Assembly (NCBI GenBank): GCA_030770425.1
Contig: JASJFT010000151.1
Coordinates: 47,349-111,348, forward strand
Reading direction: 5' to 3'
DNA from: Darksidea phi
Lineage: Eukaryota; Ascomycota; Dothideomycetes; Pleosporales; Lentitheciaceae
DNA length: 64,000 nucleotides
Made by a program: the position numbers and the translations under genes. Shown in pieces: positions 1 through 9,965 of the stretch (position 1 is its first letter; every line of letters starts with the position of its first letter). Below the pieces are notes generated by a model. It saw only the letters and a list, made by a program, of their open reading frames with translations. It did not search any database and was not told the origin of the DNA.

Positions 1-216
1 GCCTACGGACGACGAGGCTATGTCCTCCAGACGGGATGTGGCAGCTTCGAGCCTGTAGATAACCGCTGTCAGCACGTTGCTCGTCGTTGCAATCGGACCC
101 CGACGGCCCAGGACCTGCGCTGGAGACCCGGCCATGGTAGGAAATCATGCTGCTTGGTGGGAGGATACACACCGCTTTATAAGAGTGGTCAAGTTGTTCA
201 TGTTGTTCTGAGCCAT
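1..216 (-). CDS. SRV2: Adenylyl cyclase-associated protein (CAP/Srv2), 5' end only
   Basis: Only the start of this gene lies in the window; it runs off the left edge on the minus strand. Exon 1 (216..173) encodes MAQNNMNNLTTLIKR split at the Arg codon. An intron (172..53, donor GTGTGT, acceptor CTACAG) follows, and the next exon continues LEAATSRLEDIASSS. NLTTLIKRLEAATSRLEDIA is the conserved N-terminal helix of CAP/Srv2, which in yeast binds adenylyl cyclase. The family also recycles ADF/cofilin-bound G-actin in the cytoplasm at cortical actin. The N-terminal match is strong and depends on the splice being right, since the peptide is continuous only across it. The rest of the protein cannot be judged. 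The next gene is divergent, so the two starts share a gap of about 300 bp. Confidence 0.85.
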
Positions 217-516
217 GCTGCCCGCAGAGCTCGGGGAAGGGGGCAGATGGGCGCTTGCCTTCTAGAAAGCTCCGGAGTTTTGGAAGTTCTGGGGTTAGGA
301 ATAGATGCGCTGCAGGGAGAACGGCGGCTCGATGGTAGGGCTCGAGGGCACAGAAGAAGCGTGGAAGCTATGCCGCGAGCGTGTCAGTTCACTTGTCACA
401 CTTTCTCCTGCATCCGTAGCCATACAGTGCACTAGCGCGCCAAGAAGACAGCTCCCAGCAACCGCCATTCAGTGTTCAATGTCACGCGTCAGCCCAACCA
501 CCACGACACACCCAAC
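217..516. promoter_or_regulatory. Shared divergent promoter region SRV2 / MAK32-like
   Basis: This 300-bp gap separates the start codons of two divergent genes, so it must hold both core promoters and both 5' leaders. I see no TATA box or repeat that stands out. Short open frames across it do not look coding. Confidence 0.5.
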
Positions 517-1676
517 ATGGCCGACGATGCAGCCAACATCGACTTCTGCACGCTGGGCATGTTCATAATCGGTAATCGACGACTTGCGCCATAACCGCTG
601 GCTGTCGCTCAGTATGTTTTAGATGAGATCGAATTCCCCCCGCCAACGCCGCCCGTCAAGGATATCCTCGGTGGTGCTGGCTCATACTCAGCCCTGGGGG
701 CGCGAATCTTCTCTCCGCCCCCTCGCTCGCGAGCTGTGGGATGGATCGTAGACTGTGGATCAGACTTTCCGCGTGAGCTTCGAGAAACCATCGCCAACTG
801 GAACACCGGGGTTTTGGTTCGCGAAACGCCGCAACGCCTGACCACTCGCGGTTGGAATGGCTACGGCGAAAACGAGCATAGAGGTGACCAAGGCCCGCAT
901 CAGTCGTTCGCGCGTACTGATGTGCTGCAGCCTTCTGCTACATGACCCCAAAGCTGCGTCTGGACCACCATGCTCTAACTGGCACACACCTGCTCTGGTC
1001 TAAGTCTTTCCACCTCATCTGCTCGCCGCTGCGGTGCATCGACTTGGTTGAAAACATTCTTGCATTGCGCGACCAATCCGCGAAGATGGCATCTGAGACG
1101 CGTCCTCTCTTCATATGGGAGCCAGTGCCTGATCTGTGCACGTCGGAAGAGCTTACGAATTGCTTCAAGGCACTGAAATACGTTGATGTGGTCAGTCCCA
1201 ATCACGCTGAGCTCGGCGGCTTTTTCGGCGTGAACACGCATAGCGAGGACCACGTCAACTATCGATTGGTTGAAGAGCTGTGTGATCAGTGGCTAGAGAG
1301 TGGTATCGGGCCAGAGGGACAAGGTGGCATTGTAGTTCGAGCTGGCAAAGACGGGTGCCTTGTCGCTCGCCCAGTTGTTCGTAAATGGCTGCCTGCGTAT
1401 CATCAGTCAGCCGACAAGGTCATTGACCCTACCGGCGGAGGCAACGGCTTCCTAGGCGGGCTAGCGATGGGCTTGGTGAGAGGTGACGCAACCCCAGGCG
1501 TAGACAATCTGGAGGAGGCCGCAGCGTGGGGTTCCATCTCAGCGAGTTTCGCCATTGAACAAATTGGGATGCCCGTCTTGTCACACACTGCACAGGGCGA
1601 GACGTGGAACGATGTTCGTGTCGAAGATAGACTGTTAGAATTCAAGGAAAGGCTGGGTAAATATGTACAGCCCTAG
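517..1676 (+). CDS. MAK32: MAK32-like PfkB-family sugar-kinase-like protein
   Basis: A three-exon gene (517..571, 623..883, 931..1676) encoding 353 aa. Its introns (51 and 47 bp) restore one frame: FIIDEIEFPPPTPP across the first and ENEHRAFCYMTPKLRLDHH across the second. The PfkB/ribokinase fold is shown by the early ILGGAGSYSALGAR segment and the late DPTGGGNGFLGG segment (about residue 271). Yeast MAK32 is the closest named family; its product is needed for stable maintenance of the L-A double-stranded RNA in killer strains, with no settled substrate. In ribokinases the late motif reads DTxGAGD, where the Asp is the catalytic base. Here that position is Asn, so sugar-kinase activity is doubtful. 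The start is the ATG that opens the conserved N-terminus. Confidence 0.85.
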
Positions 1677-1862
1677 TGCTCCAGCAAACACCAAGGTCCC
1701 TGAATCGATCCGTCTCGCCCCATGCCCGCCTACTTTTAAATTTCCTTCTGTGTTCGCTCTTGCTCCTTCATCTCCTTCTGTTTCCGCTCGTGCTCAATGA
1801 TCTGCTTGCTCCAACTGTGCCATTGTCAGCGCTTCTTTTGCAATTTCGACGCATGGCTCGTA

Positions 1863-2126
1863 CTATCGGCTCGGGGCGAACATGTGCGGCTCCGGCATCT
1901 TTTCGCGGTGCTCTAGTCTGGCGCTGACCATAAAGGCCATTCCGGCAATTGAGAACATGACGGCGGTTGCGATGGCCGTGTTGGCTTTCCAGTTCGCAGG
2001 TTGGGCGTACCAGCCACCGGCCGGCGACCAGACGTGCTTGGGGTATCTGGGCAGATTCGGGTCAGCAGCGCAACCCCATACGTCATTGAAGGGATCTTCT
2101 CACGGGATCTTTTTTCCGCCACCCAT
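1863..2126 (-). CDS. Small single-membrane-segment conserved protein (68 aa)
   Basis: Two exons (2126..2104 and 2046..1863) with a 57-bp intron (GTGAGA..CCCAG) give a 68-residue protein beginning MGGGKKIPYPKHVWSPAGGW. After that comes YAQPANWKANT, one hydrophobic segment (about residues 30-48) and a charged tail ending PEPHMFAPSR. The proline/tryptophan-rich WSPAGGWY stretch followed by a single helix looks like a small mitochondrial inner-membrane or complex-associated subunit. I cannot name the family, and that location is a guess. The start ATG is the only one that joins the open frame by normal splicing. The gene is convergent with the MAK32-like gene (186-bp gap) and divergent from MRPL3. 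Confidence 0.65.
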
Positions 2127-2350
2127 TGTGATTGCGTGGATTTGTGGTGTTGTAGAGTCGTGAAGAGTGAGGAGGTGAGCTCGAGGTTGCGAGAGCTAGC
2201 GGTGCTGACTAAGACGCCCTTCCCTCCCTGGCCAGAAATTTTGGAGTCGCGACCACCGGAGCGCCAGAAGACACACGACCAGCCCACTTGCATTCGAAGC
2301 CTTTTGACGCCCTTGCTTGATTCTTCCTTTTCTCTTCTGCCCTGTTGTTA

Positions 2351-3541
2351 ATGAAGCGAATACGCATATCGACATGCGCCACGCAATTGTTGGCAAAGAA
2401 GGCTCCACGCCGCCCGTCGTGTCCCGTACAAGCGCGTTTCCAGTCAACAGAGGTGATAGAGAACGCCAATGAATCGCGGTTTGAGATAAGAGAACCAACA
2501 TTTGCGCAGGTCATCCAGACTCCCCGACCACTAGCTCCGCACAGGAAACGAGTCCCTCTCGAGCGTCTCCCCTCACCACACCCCTATGCAGCATCACATT
2601 CGACAAAATTGTCCGCTCTGAGAGCTCGTCTCTCACTCCACCAACGATTTCCATTGCAAACGCTTGCTCGAACGCTAGTGCATCCCTCAGCCGACCCCGA
2701 CCCCGCCTTCAACAACGCCTCGTTATCCATCCTCGGAGCCAACCTCCTGGGCTACTATACGACTGAATATCTAATCTGTAATTACCCGCGTCTGCCTATG
2801 CCGGTCATCTTTGCAGCACAGCATGCATACACCGGTCCAAAGGCGTTGGCTACCATCGCCAGCGAGTGGGGCATTGAAGCCGCAGCGGAACCGGGCGGCG
2901 AGGTCGACTCAGGCTTGTTGCAGTTCAGGAGGATCAAAACTGGGGACAATGTGCCGGCAGCGCTGAGGCGACAAGCACCCTGGAAATGGAACGTTACCAC
3001 CACCCACAGGATCGTTGCGACCGATGAGTTCGGCTCCCAAAATGCGCCTCCAGACCCGCACTCTTTGAGCACCGTTCCGGTGCCCATGGAAGAAGCTGCG
3101 CAGTCGTTTGTGCGTGCTCTAATAGGAGCACTGCATCTCCATCTAGGGTCACCCCTTGTGAAGCGCTTTTACAGAGATCACTTCCTGAGCCGGCATCTCG
3201 ACCTAGCAACCCTCTTCGATTTCCGCACACCGACCCGCGATCTATCCAAGCTATGCGCAAGAGAAGGCTTTGAAGCCCCCGTTGCGCGCCTCATCTCGGA
3301 GACCGGCCGTGCGAGTAGACACCCCGTTTTTGTAGTTGGCGTGTACAGCGGCAAGGACAAACTTGGAGAAGGGGCAGGGGCGTCGCTAGACGAGGCAAGG
3401 TTTAGAGCCGCGGCAGCTGCATTGAAGGCGTGGTACCTGTACAGACCGGTTGAGGTTACACTACCAAGCAGCATGGAGGGAGAACTCGACACGAGCAAGT
3501 GGAGACCGAACATGGTGGATTGTGGCGAGGTCATTGTGTAA
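2351..3541 (+). CDS. MRPL3: Mitochondrial large-subunit ribosomal protein mL44 (MRPL3)
   Basis: An intronless gene of 396 aa. The open frame extends two codons upstream to a TTG, but the first ATG (MKRIRISTC) is the sensible start. It opens a basic, Ser/Thr-rich mitochondrial targeting sequence. The body has an RNase III-like fold without catalytic residues (around LSILGANLLGYYTTEYLICN, residues about 125-150). The C-terminal part (about 265-375) looks like a double-stranded RNA-binding domain. This architecture is that of mL44/Mrpl3, a structural protein of the mitochondrial large ribosomal subunit in the matrix. The gene is convergent with the ADP-ribosylglycohydrolase gene. Confidence 0.88.
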   Translation: MKRIRISTCATQLLAKKAPRRPSCPVQARFQSTEVIENANESRFEIREPTFAQVIQTPRPLAPHRKRVPLERLPSPHPYAASHSTKLSALRARLSLHQRFPLQTLARTLVHPSADPDPAFNNASLSILGANLLGYYTTEYLICNYPRLPMPVIFAAQHAYTGPKALATIASEWGIEAAAEPGGEVDSGLLQFRRIKTGDNVPAALRRQAPWKWNVTTTHRIVATDEFGSQNAPPDPHSLSTVPVPMEEAAQSFVRALIGALHLHLGSPLVKRFYRDHFLSRHLDLATLFDFRTPTRDLSKLCAREGFEAPVARLISETGRASRHPVFVVGVYSGKDKLGEGAGASLDEARFRAAAAALKAWYLYRPVEVTLPSSMEGELDTSKWRPNMVDCGEVIV

Positions 3542-3858
3542 AATAAGAGAGAACCACACTTTGGAGTTATCTTGGGTCTTGCTTTTGGAATGCATGCGTC
3601 GAGGGGGGCTATGTTCTCTTCGTCTGTGTACTCTTCGGACGGAGAGGTTAGAGACAAGTGATGGATGAGCTAGGGCAAGGAAGTGACGGTTTACAAACAG
3701 GCGCCAATCCGCGCCATGTACCATATGTCTGTCATATCGATAAGGATATCGCTGGGAAACCGCGTATACGCTATTAGAAGAGTTTACTCGATACTTTGTA
3801 GTACCTGATCATCTTCACAAATAATAATTCGCGCCCACCCCTCCAAGTAATTCGACAA
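3542..3858. other. Convergent 3' intergenic gap
   Basis: This 317-bp gap lies between two convergent genes and should hold both 3' untranslated regions. No coding signal or repeat was seen. Confidence 0.5.
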
Positions 3859-5440
3859 TCATTTCGCAAACCATCCCGCCAATCCCTTCCCCCTTTCTTT
3901 CACCTTACGTTCTTTCTCCTCTCTTTCCTTTTTCCTTGTCAAGATGAGCGTCAACATATCCCGATCTCTCCTCTCCAGCTCTTCTCTATTCATAAGCCCC
4001 TTGCCGCCATCGGGTTTCTCGTCCGCCTCCTCCCCCACTTTTCCCTCTACGATTCCCATCGCCTTCGTCAACCGCAGGATCTTGGAAGAAAGCCACTCCC
4101 TATGCGCGAGCCCAAGCGCCCAATGCGCAGGCAAATTAGCGTACCCAAGGTAAGCACCGATAAGTGCCCCGGCTGCGGCACCGTTGGTGTCTGAGTCGCC
4201 TCCTTCCATGATCAAATCGGTCATGAGATCCTCGAAGAGAGTTTTTGGGGGGAGCGTCGAGTTGCTGGCCTGTATACAAAACCGCAATGCCAGGATGGCG
4301 GAACCGAGACATTTGTAGACGTATCCCATCTCCTTGTGGTTATCTAGATGTAAATCGGCGTACGAGGTGACGTATACGTGGCGCTCAAATTCTCTGCGGT
4401 CAAGATGGCGTTTGATCTCCCATTCCGTGAGTTCAGTGGAGAGCCCGGGATTTGTGAGCTCGGGTCGAGAAAGAACCCAATCATACGCTTTTTCAATGGT
4501 CTCGTCCACCTCTACTTCACTGGATATCTCACCGCGAAGAATCCCTCGGATCAACCCAACAGAAATGCAACATGCAACCGTACACCTCGGATCCGCGTGC
4601 GTTGTCATCCCTACTCCAGCCGCCAACCTCCAACAGCCCTCTTCCTCCATTCCCACCCCCAAAACGCCAATAGGATGCGTTCGCATTAAACTTCCGTTGG
4701 GGGCAACGTGGCGGGCGGTCTTCACCCAGCGCTTGATGGCTGTTTCCTCTGGATTGGAAAGATAGCATGTGTCGGTTACGACACCACCGACGAGGGCGCC
4801 GATACCGCATGGGAATCTGTTTAGGGCGCGGAGACCTTGTTCAACCCAGATTCGAAGACGAATGGCGAAATCTTGGGGGAGTGTGGTTGCGAGGTTGGGA
4901 TTGGCAGTGGAAGAAGATGGGGAGAGAGAGGTGGAGCGGGCGTGGAGATACGAGAGGATGATCAGGAGGGCTTGGTCGGTGTCGTCAGTCCAAGCGCAAG
5001 GTTCAAAGCGAGCTATAAGCTGTCAGTCATCGTGCAGGAGCATTTCCTTTGTATCTAAAGAATCCCATGCGGGCGTTTGTTTTGGAAGTGTTTATTTGAC
5101 CGTGATGAGGTGAAAACTTACTCCTGTGGCTATCACCATACCACTCCGTAACTTTCCCTACCAAACTAAAATGCCTCTCTTTATACACCTCTGCACATGT
5201 CGCCTTTGGCAGAAACTCGGTGTATAAGCCAATCGTATCGCCCAGCGCTGACCCAATAATACACCCGTAGATCTTATCGACCAAAGTTAATCGGACGAAT
5301 GGGTGGGCATCCAGGAACTTCAATTCATGCTCTGGTGGTTCTGGCTTTTGTAAGTTCGGTGAAGGTTGCTGGTCGTCCTGGATCGATATCTGTTGGAGTA
5401 CTGTGGATGATGGTGATTCAACGTGTACGAAGTCTGCCAT
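3859..5440 (-). CDS. ADP-ribosylglycohydrolase family protein
   Basis: Two exons (5440..5122 and 5012..3859, intron 109 bp) encode 490 aa. The splice joins WYGDSHR to FEPCAWTDDTDQAL, the expected metal-binding context. The family's Mg-binding pairs are both visible: WTDDTD near residue 113 and GGDSDTNGAAAGALIGAYLG near residue 380. An N-terminal DKIYGCIIGSALGDTIG block is also typical. Enzymes of this family remove ADP-ribose from proteins or related adducts. The exact substrate of the fungal branch is unknown to me. The C-terminal tail is a lysine/glutamate-rich coiled-coil-like segment (ERRDRDMLTLILTRKKEREE). No signal peptide is seen, so it is probably cytosolic. The start is the only in-frame ATG before the conserved core. 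Confidence 0.85.
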
Positions 5441-6204
5441 AGTGCGAGAGCGACAGATTTAGGAATCGGATCTTCAGATGTGACTCTTAGAAGTGCCATC
5501 TTGACATATTTATAAAAAGTCGATGCCTGAAGGAGATGGCTGAAGCGAGGATACGAGCGCTTGCTGCCTTGGCAACTATTGAGGTGGCTGTGTATGTCGG
5601 CGTGAGGCGCTACGTTTGCTTTATGAAGGAACAAATGTACATGAGCAGGATTTTGTCGTGGGAATGACGAGGCGAGTAGGTGCTAGTGGAAGATTGTACT
5701 GCCCATAATTGTTGAGACGTGGTCTATAGGCCAGTGACCCCGCTAGTCGGCTTCTCTGAGACGTGCATATCATCGCTGTCATTATCACCAGCAACACAAA
5801 CTTAACATCGCATTTGCTTCCAACCAGCGCCTGTGCTACTATTACAATACGGGTAGACCTGTCTCTCATTTTAACAAAGTATATTCACATTGTTCTCGAG
5901 GAGTGCGCCCAACCGGTCGATGACGTGTCCTGAACGCTCAGTAGTTTACGCAGTCATGATTGATCAATGGTTTCGTGAACGTAAACTTTAATTGAGCTTA
6001 CAAGAGCGCCGATACGGAATATTTGAGATCTAGCCTACGCGCTCCGATCTGTACCTTGCTCGCAGCGATTAAATTTTGACCTTAGTGAGTGTGCTCCCAT
6101 ACGGCGACAGCAATATGTACAAGGAAAATAATGATAATAATAATAAAAATTGACTTGGAGAACGGCTACCCTCAGCCAAGTTCAACCATGTATTCATCCC
6201 GAGT
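5441..6204. other. Intergenic, no gene recognised
   Basis: About 760 bp upstream of the ADP-ribosylglycohydrolase gene and downstream of the small secreted protein gene. Short open frames on both strands lack coding character. It contains an A/T-rich stretch near 6125-6150 and nothing else I can name. Confidence 0.4.
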
Positions 6205-6678
6205 TCAGCACTGCAACCCATTAGCGATCACTCGTCCATTCATCCAAGGATTTTGTTCTATGATCGAGAACGACTGGGGAAAACTAACATTCAGCACCGG
6301 CGACGGACATCCACCTTGTGCTCTTTGGTAACAAGCCATTTCCACGTAGTGCTTGAATTGGCATAGCTGGTCCTTAAGTTAACCAACCGTTCCCTCATTC
6401 CTCGGGGCTTATGCCCATCCCCTATCTCCCACGGCGCTTACCTCTTTGTCCGAGAACACACCAACTGGAATGACCGGTCTATCGCAGACGCATCCGGTCT
6501 TGAACGTCGGCGTCGGTTCTTTGTGCGGGTTCCTATGGCCAGTCCCCGTCCTTGTCCGGTTTCTGCTCTTCGTGGGGAGGGGGACAGGGGCGGATGTGCT
6601 GAGAGCGTCGACTTCAGCGGGGTATGGGGAGGCAGTGACCATGGCCGCAAGAGCGAAGACGACGAGTGCGAGACGCAT
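6205..6678 (-). CDS. Small secreted six-cysteine protein (effector-like)
   Basis: Two exons (6678..6442 and 6366..6205) separated by a 75-bp intron (GTAAGC..ACCAG) encode 132 aa. Residues 1-17 (MRLALVVFALAAMVTAS) are a clear signal peptide. A Ser/Thr/Pro-rich basic segment follows, then a cysteine-bearing domain. It has six cysteines: two in TGCVCD, then LCQF, MACY, GGCPS and a C-terminal LQC. An even number in a short secreted protein suggests three disulfides. Reading exon 1 straight through stops soon after and loses four of the six cysteines, which supports the splice. Size, signal peptide and cysteines fit a candidate effector or antimicrobial protein. I recognise no family. It lies 1.2 kb from the UstYa-like gene, in the same orientation. 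Confidence 0.65.
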
Positions 6679-7917
6679 ATTGGGTATGATTTGGCTCGGG
6701 GTTGATTGAAGACTGGACGTATGCGTGGGAGCAATAGAAAATGGGACCTTGAAAAAGAAATGTCAAATATCAACAATCTCCTATCGACGGACGAGGATTC
6801 AAGAAACGTGAGTGAGAAACGCGGGCTCGAGATATTTGCGCCATACTGGGTATGTATATCCTAACCGATTTCCGCATTTAACCCCCCATTCTAAACACCA
6901 TATGTCTACCGACATCGATCCGGGCTTAAGGAAATCCAGGTGCGCGAAACCTAGAGAGCTTCTCGTAGTACAGCTGCGCGGCCTAATATCCATATACAAG
7001 TTCTCCATCTAAGATGCCGGTGTGCCGGGCTAGATGATATTGCCGGGTAAACAGCCTCCTGCCCCGCATACCACCTCAGACCCCAATAGCCATCGAAGGC
7101 CGCCACACTTGGAAATAGCCTAATCGCATGTCTACGTGAATTGGGTGATCTTCGACTCCACTGGTGAAAATGTATCCGGCGTTTTCAAACAGCAGTCATC
7201 ATACTGTCGCCCCAAACACATGTCACAGGACGACTAATGCTCTGGCTACTACCGTCCATTACCTATAATACCATGTCCAATCAAGTAGAAGCCGATAATG
7301 GAAAGAATTATGGACGCCGATCACTCCTCTCAACCCCAAAGTCCCCATCATTTCCTACCTCAGCAAACGCAGCGACAACACCCCTGGCCAGCTCCACAAC
7401 GCGTCATCGCGAACTCCCGGGACAGCCTCCCCAGAAACACACTGCAGCATGCCAAAAATAGCAGTGGTAATATCTGAGATGTCGGCACTAACCTGTTCTT
7501 CGGTTTCTATTCAATTTTTCGGAACCGATTCTCGGCAACAAGAAAACCCGAGTCGAAACAAGCAGATGTTTGCACGGATACCACGTGTATGGGTAGTGAG
7601 GCATATGAAACATCGGTGCAACCCCAAGAGCAAATGGTCAAACATGTGTGTGCACGCGATAGGAAAGAGAAGGCGGTTGCGAGAAGTGAGCAAGGATGCG
7701 ATTTTACAGCGCCTGGAAATGCTTGCGGAGGACCACTTGAAACCAAGACCTAATGGGCTTTGAACGTTGCAACCTAATGATTCAAAAATCAAAGAGTAGC
7801 CAAAGTGATAGATGAATACAACTTCGCTATCCGTTCGTCTCTCTGTCCTGTACAGAACTCGGCTTTCGTGTGATATGTTCAAACTATCAAGAGCCCGCTA
7901 TGACTAAGTATATAAAC
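6679..7917. other. Intergenic, only doubtful ORFs
   Basis: A 1.24-kb gap between two minus-strand genes. Two plus-strand open frames (7237..7461 and 7449..7763) have no recognisable domain and no convincing splice partners, so I do not call them. Confidence 0.35.
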
Positions 7918-8871
7918 TCACACATCCTCATAAGGCATCGCATTGTCATTAGCCCACTGCTTGATCTTGTCAAAGTTCCTACACACGTGATGGCTTTCAT
8001 AGTCCGGCCAGGGTCCATCCCTACCCTCGACATCGTGGAACGTGAACACATTCACGTCAGAAAGACACATTAGGTTCATTCGGAGGATTTCAATACAGTG
8101 GTCTAGAAAGCCATTAGCGTTGCACTCACGTGTGGAGGAGAGGATAGCGCGGGATGAACGTACCAAGATGTGCCCTCACTTTCTCCGGCTTGTCATTCGT
8201 ATCCGACCACCACAATTTGGTGTAGTACTCTGGGTATGTCGACATGCGCAACAGATTGAGGCAGTGTAGTTGATGGAACACTTCGAGACCAACACGATAT
8301 CCCGTTTCGCCAGTTTTGGGGTCGGTGACCATGAGGGAGTCGACAGGCTTTCGAAGTTTGGGAAACTCCTCCATGGAGACCATCTGATCGGGCACTGGTT
8401 GATCGTTAGCTTGGCGAGGCAAGAAATTTAGGGTAGAGGAGCGTACGATACGCAATGTCCATCCAAGCATTCTCCACTTCGTCTGTGATCCCAACGTATT
8501 TCGATTCGTTGAGCGGGTTTGGCAATTTGAATTGGACGTGCTCATATTCTACTACATGCATCGCAGGAGCTTCTCTTCGTCAGTAAAAAGCTCGTCGAGA
8601 CCGCATAAGGATGCCGCTTACAGAATATTCCAAACTCGTCCATTAATTTGGCAGCAGAATGCGTTGACTTCGTCCGTTGCGAATACACGGTACAAACAAG
8701 TGTGAGGGCAGACATAATGAATACGAACAGATTAGCTAATAGCAAGTACATCATTCCTTTCCTTTTCCTCGTCTCTGGGCTGCTATGTCCGTTGAGGAAA
8801 GACGTGTTCTCGTTGTCGCCCTGGAAATTTAAATCGTCATAGTCGACCTCGGATTGTAATCGTTTCTCCAT
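7918..8871 (-). CDS. UstYa-like (DUF3328) oxidase, candidate RiPP-modifying enzyme
   Basis: Four exons (8871..8622, 8569..8447, 8394..8164, 8102..7918; introns 52, 52 and 61 bp) encode 262 aa. The layout is that of the UstYa/DUF3328 family: short cytoplasmic N-terminus, one membrane helix (about residues 41-63, MYLLLANLFVFIMSALTLV) and a lumenal or extracellular domain. Both diagnostic HxxHC motifs are present: HQLHC (about 165) within exon 3, and HLDHC, completed only by the last splice. That completion strongly supports the model. Known members (UstYa/Yb in ustiloxin, AprY in asperipin) oxidise and cyclise core peptides released from a secreted repeat precursor. The neighbouring gene encodes just such a precursor and is divergent, with 1,094 bp between the starts. 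No second DUF3328 gene, peptidase, methyltransferase or tyrosinase is nearby. Confidence 0.88.
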
Positions 8872-9965
8872 TGTGATGAAGGGTGCTGCTAGATTTGCGA
8901 GAAAATGAAGTAAGAGGGAAAGAAGAATATAAAAGCCGACCTGTGATGTTAGGGAAGCGAAAAGAGGTGCGCTCAACGCTGGAGATCTGAAATCGAAGGA
9001 AACGATGTCGAAGCAGAAATGGTGCCTGGCGGGAAAGCCTAGTCTTTCATGATGCATGCCAGATTCGTTACCGCTCAAGTGGATGTCAACCTCCCGCATG
9101 CGTGTAACAAGGGTAAGAATGTTGGAGAATATCATCTGAGGCAAGAATACCCTAGTCAAGCATATTTGCGACAATATCCTTGTCGCGCATGACGCAGCTG
9201 GTTGGCTCGCGAACAGTTTTGGTTTCGCGATGTGCGCTAAGTGATGTCTTCCACTCACTACCGTTTCATCTTGGCGATCTGACAAAAGAGCCGGAACATG
9301 ACACTCTGGTGGCACGTTCTTTCCACGAAAAGCCCCAAAAGCTATCCGGGCCGGGTTTGAGTGTCCCGCTGTTTTAGTGCCGCAGCATCTTCGCTGCGCT
9401 GCTTAGACCCAATGAGCAGTGTCAATGACATATAAGCCTTGTTTCAGAACGGAGTATGATTTGAGGAACTCAGTCACGATGCTAGGTAGCCCAAATGACG
9501 AGATGGTGAGGCTAGACAGTAAACGGTTCTCTGGTGCGCAGCTCCGCTCACACTTGCTCGGCAAGGTGCCGCCTTACCCATACAGTTGCCGATCCATTCG
9601 CCAGTGCCTAAACAAAAGACTGCTCGAAGCATTGTATGTTTCCTGACCCAGATAAAACACCGTCGCTCTAGGCTGCCGAGAAACTGGACGTTTCTATATC
9701 CATTTCAGCGTTGGCATCAATGCCATGTCGTCTCAGGAGCCAAGGCGTCGCCTAATAGGGCAATCAGTATGGGGTTAGCTTCTCAATGAAAGCTCGAATA
9801 TAAGGTGAGTAAACGTCCGACCATGTTATTCAAAAGGCGACTTCAAAAGGCGACTATTGTTCTTATTCATTCACATACCAACTCCTTTTTCATACTGCCG
9901 GTCAGGTCCTTGCATTCAGTTTATCTCTATCATTTAATTATTCACTTAATACGCGTGCCTTCATT
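8872..9965. promoter_or_regulatory. Divergent promoter region of oxidase and precursor genes
   Basis: A 1.09-kb spacer between the two divergent starts. Near the precursor it carries an A/T-rich TATA-like stretch (ATATAAGG, about 9798-9805) and a perfect tandem 13-bp duplication at 9829-9854. Both lie 110-170 bp before the precursor ATG. Short open frames within the spacer do not look coding. Co-expression from a shared control region is inferred from layout only. Confidence 0.45.
9829..9854 (+). repeat. Perfect 13-bp tandem duplication upstream of precursor gene
   Basis: TTCAAAAGGCGAC occurs twice head to tail (9829-9841 and 9842-9854), 112 bp before the precursor start codon. Its position suggests a duplicated factor-binding site, but chance duplication is possible. 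Confidence 0.55.

Noticed and set aside
7237..7763. Two overlapping plus-strand open frames in the gap before the oxidase
   Set aside because: No domain, no convincing intron joining them, and composition like the surrounding intergenic sequence.
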